Source: Strongylocentrotus droebachiensis
Lineage: Eukaryota > Echinodermata > Echinoidea > Camarodonta > Strongylocentrotidae
Length of the DNA stretch: 64,000 bases
NCBI GenBank assembly: GCA_035222895.1
Contig: JAVYIG010001600.1
Location: 186,001 to 250,000, forward strand
Reading direction: 5' to 3'
Within the stretch, counting starts at the first letter, position 1, and the number at the start of each line of letters is the position of its first letter. The notes under the pieces were generated by a model. The model saw only the letters and a list, made by a program, of their open reading frames with translations. It was not told the origin of the DNA and searched no databases. This document shows positions 58,101 to 64,000 of the stretch, one piece after another. A program made the translations under genes and the position numbers.

Positions 58101-60236
58101 CACCATTCATCTATTATAGAGCCACCATTCATCCACCACTCATCTACCATTCATCTACCATCGAGCCACCATTCATCTTCCCTAGAGCCACCATTCATCT
58201 AACATAGAGCCACCATTCATCTACCATAGAGCCACCATTCATCTACCATAAAGCCACCATTCATCTACCATAGAGCCACCATTCATCTACCATAGAGCCA
58301 CCATTCATCTACCTTAGGGCTACCATTCATCTACCATTCATCTACCATTCATCCACTATCCACCATTCATCTACCATTCATCTACCATTTATCAACTATC
58401 CACCATTCATCTACAATAGAGCCACCATTCATCCACCACTCATCTACCATTCATCTACCATAGAGCCACCATTCATCTACCATAGAGCCACCATTCATCT
58501 ACCACTCATCTACCATTCATCTACCATAGAGCCACCATTCATCTACCATAGAGCCACCATTCATCTACCATAGAGCCATCATTCATCTACCATAGGGCTG
58601 CCATTCATCTACCATTCATCCACCACTCATCTACTATTCATCTACCATAGAGCCACCATTTATCTACCGTAGAGCCACCATTCATCTACCACTCATCTAC
58701 CATTCATCTACCATAGAGCCACCATTCATCTACCATAGAGCCACCATTCATCTACCATAGAGCCATCATTCATCTACCATAGGGCTACCATTCATCTACC
58801 ATTCATCCAACACTCATCTACTATTCATCTACCATAGAGCCACCATTCATCTACCATAGAGCCACCATTCATCTACCATAGAGCCATCATTCATCTACCA
58901 TAGGGCTACCATTCATCTACCATTCATCCACCACTCATCTACTATTCATCTACCATAGAGCCACCATTTATCTACCGTAGAGCCACCATTCATCTACCAT
59001 AGAGCTACCTTTCATCTAACATAGAGCCACCATTCATATCTACCATAGAGCCACCATTCTCCTACCATAGAGCCACCATTCATCTACCATAGAGCCACCA
59101 TTCATCCACCATAGAGCCACCATTCATCTACCATAGAGCCACCATTCATCTACCATAGAGCCACCATTTATCTACCATAGAGCCACCTTTCATCTACCAA
59201 AGCGCTACCATTCATCTACCATAGAGCCACCATTCATCTACCATAGAGCCACCATTCATCTACCATAGAGCCACCATTCATCTACCATAGAGCCACCATT
59301 CATCAACCATAGAGCCACCATTCATCTACCATAGGGCTACCATTCATCTACCATTCATCCACCACTCATCTACCATTCATCTACCTTAGAGCCACCATTC
59401 ATCTACCATAGAGCCACCATTCATCTACCATAGAGCCACCATTCATCTACTATAGAGCCACCATTCATCTACCATAAGGCTACCATTCATCTACCATTCA
59501 TCAACCACTCATCTATCATTCAAGTACCATAGAGCCACCATTCATCTACCATAGAGCCACCATTCATATACCATAGAGCCACCATTCATCTACCATAGAG
59601 CCGCCATTCATCTACCATAGAACCACCATTCATCCACCACTCATCTACCATTCATCTACCATAGAGCCAACATTCATCTACCATAGAGCCGCCAATCATC
59701 TACCATAGAGCCACCATTCATCTACTATAGAGCCACCATTCATCTACCATAAGGCTACCATTCATTTACCATTCATCAACCACTCATCTACCATTCATCT
59801 ACCATAGAGCCACCATTCATCTACCATAGAGCCGCCATTCATCTACCATAGAACCACCATTCATCCACCACTCATCTACCATTCATCTACCATAGAGCCA
59901 CCATTCATCTACCATAGAGCCACCAATCATCTACCATAGAGCCACCATTCATCTACTATAGAGCCACCATTCATCTACCATAGGGCTACCATTCATCTAC
60001 CATTCATCCACCACTCATCTACTATTCATCTACCATAGAGCCACCATTTATCTACCGTAGAGCCACCATTCATCTACCATAGAGCTACCTTTCATCTAAC
60101 ATAGAGCCACCATTCATATCTACCATAGAGCCACCATTCATCTACCATAGAGCCACCATTCATCTACCATAGAGCCACCATTCATCTACCATAAAGCCAC
60201 CATTCATCTATCATAGGGCCACATTTCATCTACCAT
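55193..60236 (+). repeat. Right higher-order array, unit 3 (5044 bp, fullest)
   Basis: The second GAAACT is at 57104, TCCAACACTC at 58806, AAAGCG at 59199 and CATTCAAGTACC at 59516. The last two lie exactly 9495 bp from their counterparts in unit 1 (49704 and 50021). This is the longest unit seen and the best reference for the repeat. It includes regions homologous to about 6.6-9.5 kb and 11.8-14.8 kb of the left block (AAAGCG at 8611 and 49704 share local order). Confidence 0.85.
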
Positions 60237-63200
60237 GAAACTACCATTCATCTACCATAGAGTCGCCATTCATCTTCCATAGAGTCGCCATTCATCTACC
60301 ATAGAGCCGCCATTCATCTACCATAGAGCCACCATTCATCTACCATAGAGCCACCATTCATCTACCATAGAGCCACCATTCATCTACCATAGAGCCATCA
60401 TTCATCTACCATAGAGTCGCCATTCATCCACCACTCATCTACCATTCATCTACCATAGAGCCACCATTCATCTACCATAGAGCCACCATTCATCTACCAT
60501 AGAGCCACCATACATATCTACCATAGAGCCACAATTCTCCTACCATAGAGCCACCATTCATCTACCATAGAGCCACCATTCATCTACCATAGAGCCACCA
60601 TTCATCTACCATAGAGCCACCATTCATCTACCATAGAGCCACCATTCATCTACCATAGAGCCATCATTCATCTACCATAGAGTCGCCATTCATCTTCCAT
60701 AGAGTCGCCATTCATCTACCATAGAGCCGCCATTCATCTACCATAGAGCCACCATTCATCTACCATAGAGCCGCCATTCATCTACCATAGAGCCACCATT
60801 CATCTACAATAGGGCTACCATAGGGCTACCATTCACCTACCATTCATCCACTATTCATCTACCACAGAGCCACCATTTATCTACCATAGAGCCACCATTC
60901 ATCTACCATAGAGCCACCATTCATCCACCACTCATCTACTATTCATCTACCATCGAGCCACCATTCATCTACCCTAGAGCCACCATTCATCTAACATAGA
61001 GCCACCATTCATCTACCATAGAGCCACCATTCATCTACCATAAAGCCACCATTCATCTACCATAGAGTCGCCATTCATCTTCCATAGAGCCGCCATTCAT
61101 CTACCATAGAGCCACCATTCATCTACCATAGAGCCACCATTCATCTACCATAAAGCCACCATTCAACTACCATAGAGCCACCATTCATCTACCATAGAGC
61201 CACCATTCATCTACCATAGGGCTACCATTCATCTACCATTCATCTACCATTCATCCACTATCCACCATTCATCTACCATTCATCTACCATTCATCCACTA
61301 TCCACCATTCATCTACCATAGAGCCACCATTCATCCACCACTCATCTACCATTCATCTACCATAGTGCCACCATTCATCTACCATAGAGACACCATTCAT
61401 CTACCACTCATCTACCATTCATCTATTATAGAGCCACCATTCATCTACCATAGAGCCACCATTCATCTACCATAGAGCCATCATTCATCTACCATTCATC
61501 CACCACTCATCTACTATTCATCTACCCTAGAGCCACCATTCATCTAACATAGAGCCACCATTCATCTACCATAAAGCCACCATTCATCTACCATAGAGCC
61601 ACCATTCATCTACCATAGAGCCACCATTCATCTACCATAGGGCTACAATTCATCTACCATTCATCTACCATTCATCCACTATCCACCATTCATCTACCAT
61701 TCATCTACCATTCATCCACTATCCACCATTCATCTACCATAGAGCCACCATTCATCCACCACTCATCTACCATTCATCTACCATAGAGCCACCATTCATC
61801 TACCATAGAGCCACCATTCATCTACCATAGAGCCACCATTCATCTACCATAGAGCCACCATTCATCTACCATAAGGCTACCATTCATCTACCATTCATCC
61901 ACCACTCATCTACCATTCATCTACCATAGAGCCACCATTCATCTACCATAGAGCCACCATTCATCTACCACTCATCTACCATTCATCTACCATAGAGCCA
62001 CCATTCATCTACCATAGAGCCAACATTCATCTACCATAGAGCTGCCATTCATCTACCATTCATCCACCACTCATCTACCATAGAGCCACCATTCATCTAC
62101 CATAAAGCCACCATTCATCTATCATAGGGCCACATTTCATCTACCATGAAACTACCATTCATCTACCATAGAGTCGCCATTCATCTTCCATAGAGTCGCC
62201 ATTCATCTACCATAGAGCCGCCATTCATCTACCATAGAGCCACCATTCATCTACCATAGAGCCACCATTCATCTACCATAGAGCCACCATTCATCTACCA
62301 TAGAGCCATCATTCATCTACCATAGAGTCGCCATTCATCCACCACTCATCTACCATTCATCTACCATAGAGCCACCATTCATCTACCATAGAGCCACCAT
62401 TCATCTACCATAGAGCCACCATACATATCTACCATAGAGCCACAATTCTCCTACCATAGAGCCACCATTCATCTACCATAGAGCCACCATTCATCTACCA
62501 TAGAGCCACCATTCATCTACCATAGAGCCACCATTCATCTACCATAGAGCCACCATTCATCTACCATAGAGCCATCATTCATCTACCATAGAGTCGCCAT
62601 TCATCTTCCATAGAGTCGCCATTCATCTACCATAGAGCCGCCATTCATCTACCATAGAGCCACCATTCATCTACCATAGAGCCGCCATTCATCTACCATA
62701 GAGCCACCATTCATCTACAATAGGGCTACCATAGGGCTACCATTCACCTACCATTCATCCACTATTCATCTACCACAGAGCCACCATTTATCTACCATAG
62801 AGCCACCATTCATCTACCATAGAGCCACCATTCATCCACCACTCATCTACTATTCATCTACCATCGAGCCACCATTCATCTACCCTAGAGCCACCATTCA
62901 TCTAACATAGAGCCACCATTCATCTACCATAGAGCCACCATTCATCTACCATAAAGCCACCATTCATCTACCATAGAGTCGCCATTCATCTTCCATAGAG
63001 CCGCCATTCATCTACCATATAGCCACCATTCATCTACCATAGAGCCACCATTCATCTACCATAGGGCTACCATAGGGCTACCATTCATCTACCATTCATC
63101 CACTATTCATCTACCACAAAGCCACCATTTATCTACCATAGAGCCACCATTCATCTATTATAGAGCCACCATTCATCCACCACTCATCTACCATTCATCT

Positions 63201-64000
63201 ACCATCGAGCCACCATTCATCTTCCCTAGAGCCACCATTCATCTAACATAGAGCCACCATTCATCTACCATAGAGCCACCATTCATCTACCATAAAGCCA
63301 CCATTCATCTACCATAGAGCCACCATTCATCTACCATAGAGCCACCATTCATCTACCTTAGGGCTACCATTCATCTACCATTCATCTACCATTCATCCAC
63401 TATCCACCATTCATCTACCATTCATCTACCATTTATCAACTATCCACCATTCATCTACAATAGAGCCACCATTCATCCACCACTCATCTACCATTCATCT
63501 ACCATAGAGCCACCATTCATCTACCATAGAGCCACCATTCATCTACCACTCATCTACCATTCATCTACCATAGAGCCACCATTCATCTACCATAGAGCCA
63601 CCATTCATCTACCATAGAGCCATCATTCATCTACCATAGGGCTGCCATTCATCTACCATTCATCCACCACTCATCTACTATTCATCTACCATAGAGCCAC
63701 CATTTATCTACCGTAGAGCCACCATTCATCTACCACTCATCTACCATTCATCTACCATAGAGCCACCATTCATCTACCATAGAGCCACCATTCATCTACC
63801 ATAGAGCCATCATTCATCTACCATAGGGCTACCATTCATCTACCATTCATCCAACACTCATCTACTATTCATCTACCATAGAGCCACCATTCATCTACCA
63901 TAGAGCCACCATTCATCTACCATAGAGCCATCATTCATCTACCATAGGGCTACCATTCATCTACCATTCATCCACCACTCATCTACTATTCATCTACCAT
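60237..64000 (+). repeat. Right higher-order array, unit 4 (cut by window edge)
   Basis: The second GAAACT is at 62148 (spacing 1911) and TCCAACACTC at 63850, exactly 9495 bp from the one at 54355. It follows unit 2 and unit 3 order to the edge, so the array continues beyond the window. It has a private CATATAGCC unit near 63018 (CATAGAGCC elsewhere). Whether it carries the unit-2 type shortening cannot be told, because that region lies outside. Confidence 0.85.

Larger units (their letters stand above)
1..64000 (+). repeat. Satellite array, 11-bp half-units in 22-bp dimers, whole window
   Basis: The entire window is tandem copies of two related 11-bp halves, A = ACCATTCATCT and B = ACCATAGAGCC, which share ACCAT at their 5' end. 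The commonest arrangement is alternating A-B, giving a 22-bp dimer with base counts A7 C8 T5 G2, so the + strand is poor in G. Recurrent variants include B forms ending GGGCT, AGGCT, GCCATC, GTCGCC and GCCGCC, and A forms ACCATTCATCC, ACCACTCATCT and ACTATTCATCT. I saw no inverted unit and no non-satellite interruption. The + strand has one TAG per dimer (inside CATAGAG) and the - strand has TAG and TGA. Because 22 is 1 mod 3, these close all six frames within short distances. No stretch holds a supportable gene. The array is open at both edges, so its true length is unknown. A eukaryotic nuclear origin is inferred from length and organisation. Confidence 0.98.

Noticed and set aside
1..64000. 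CRISPR array
   Set aside because: The repeats are directly adjacent 11/22-bp units with no unique spacers, no leader and no nearby cas genes.
1..64000. Coding tandem repeat (surface or mucin-like protein)
   Set aside because: The dimer is 22 bp, so the frame shifts every copy. The + strand TAG and the - strand TAG and TGA close all frames. On the - strand the canonical array permits about 15 codons from an ATG.
1..64000. Human-type classical satellite based on CATTC (satellite II/III)
   Set aside because: CATTC occurs within half A, but the period is 11/22 bp with an unrelated B half, not 5-bp tandem repeats. The resemblance is to one pentamer only.
1..64000. CENP-B box-type centromere motif
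   Set aside because: The required TTCG...CGGG pattern is absent. TTCG occurs only in rare ATTCGTCT units and I saw no CGGG.
1..64000. Transposable element, rRNA or tRNA insertion in the array
   Set aside because: I read the window end to end and found only satellite units, with no terminal inverted repeats, poly-A tails, target-site duplications or structured RNA sequence.
1..64000. G-quadruplex-forming tract
   Set aside because: The longest G run seen is GGG in CATAGGGCT units, too sparse for four closely spaced runs. The opposite strand has GG only in short, separated pairs.

Overview
The whole 64 kb window is one uninterrupted tandem-repeat (satellite) array. I found no unique sequence, gene, RNA gene, transposon, CRISPR array or origin in it. 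The building block is an 11-bp element in two main forms: half A (ACCATTCATCT) and half B (ACCATAGAGCC). They alternate to make a 22-bp dimer, about 45% GC and rich in C on the + strand. Every unit I read has the same orientation. An uninterrupted satellite this long with kilobase-scale higher-order structure suggests a eukaryotic nuclear heterochromatin block (pericentromeric, centromeric, subtelomeric or interstitial) from a long-read assembly. The sequence alone does not name the species or the chromosomal context.

The array has at least four levels above the 22-bp dimer. (1) Short cassettes break A/B alternation: runs of A-like halves after units ending GCT, and a 40-bp cassette containing a 7-bp truncated half, nearly always in pairs. 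(2) Modules of about 0.4-2.1 kb (685, about 1800, 1911 and 1960 bp spacings) are marked by rare variant units. (3) Tandem units of several kilobases: an exact-spacing 5222-bp duplication in the left block, and a 4.45-5.04-kb higher-order repeat at the right end. (4) A block of at least 20.9 kb from the left edge (1 to about 20914) recurs at 23147 to about 46020, nearly base for base, including its internal 685-bp and 5222-bp duplications.

Layout: 1-20914, block copy 1 (685-bp duplication at 1-1325; 5222-bp duplication at about 4266-14709; mosaic modules at about 14.7-20.9 kb). 20915-23146, a stretch copied from about 13740-15971 (offset 7175). 23147-46020, block copy 2, offset 23146 at first and 25106 after an extra 1960-bp tandem duplication near 39661-43580. 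About 45300-64000, a tandem array of a 4.45-5.04-kb unit, overlapping the end of block copy 2 and running off the right edge.

Nothing here looks like a protein-based system. The dimer is 22 bp (1 mod 3), so stops rotate through all frames on both strands and no long ORF can form. The interest lies in how the array was built: nested unequal exchange or replication-slippage events that can be dated relative to one another by shared and private variants. All comparisons were done by eye with marker units. Offsets are exact at the markers checked, but percent identities were not computed.
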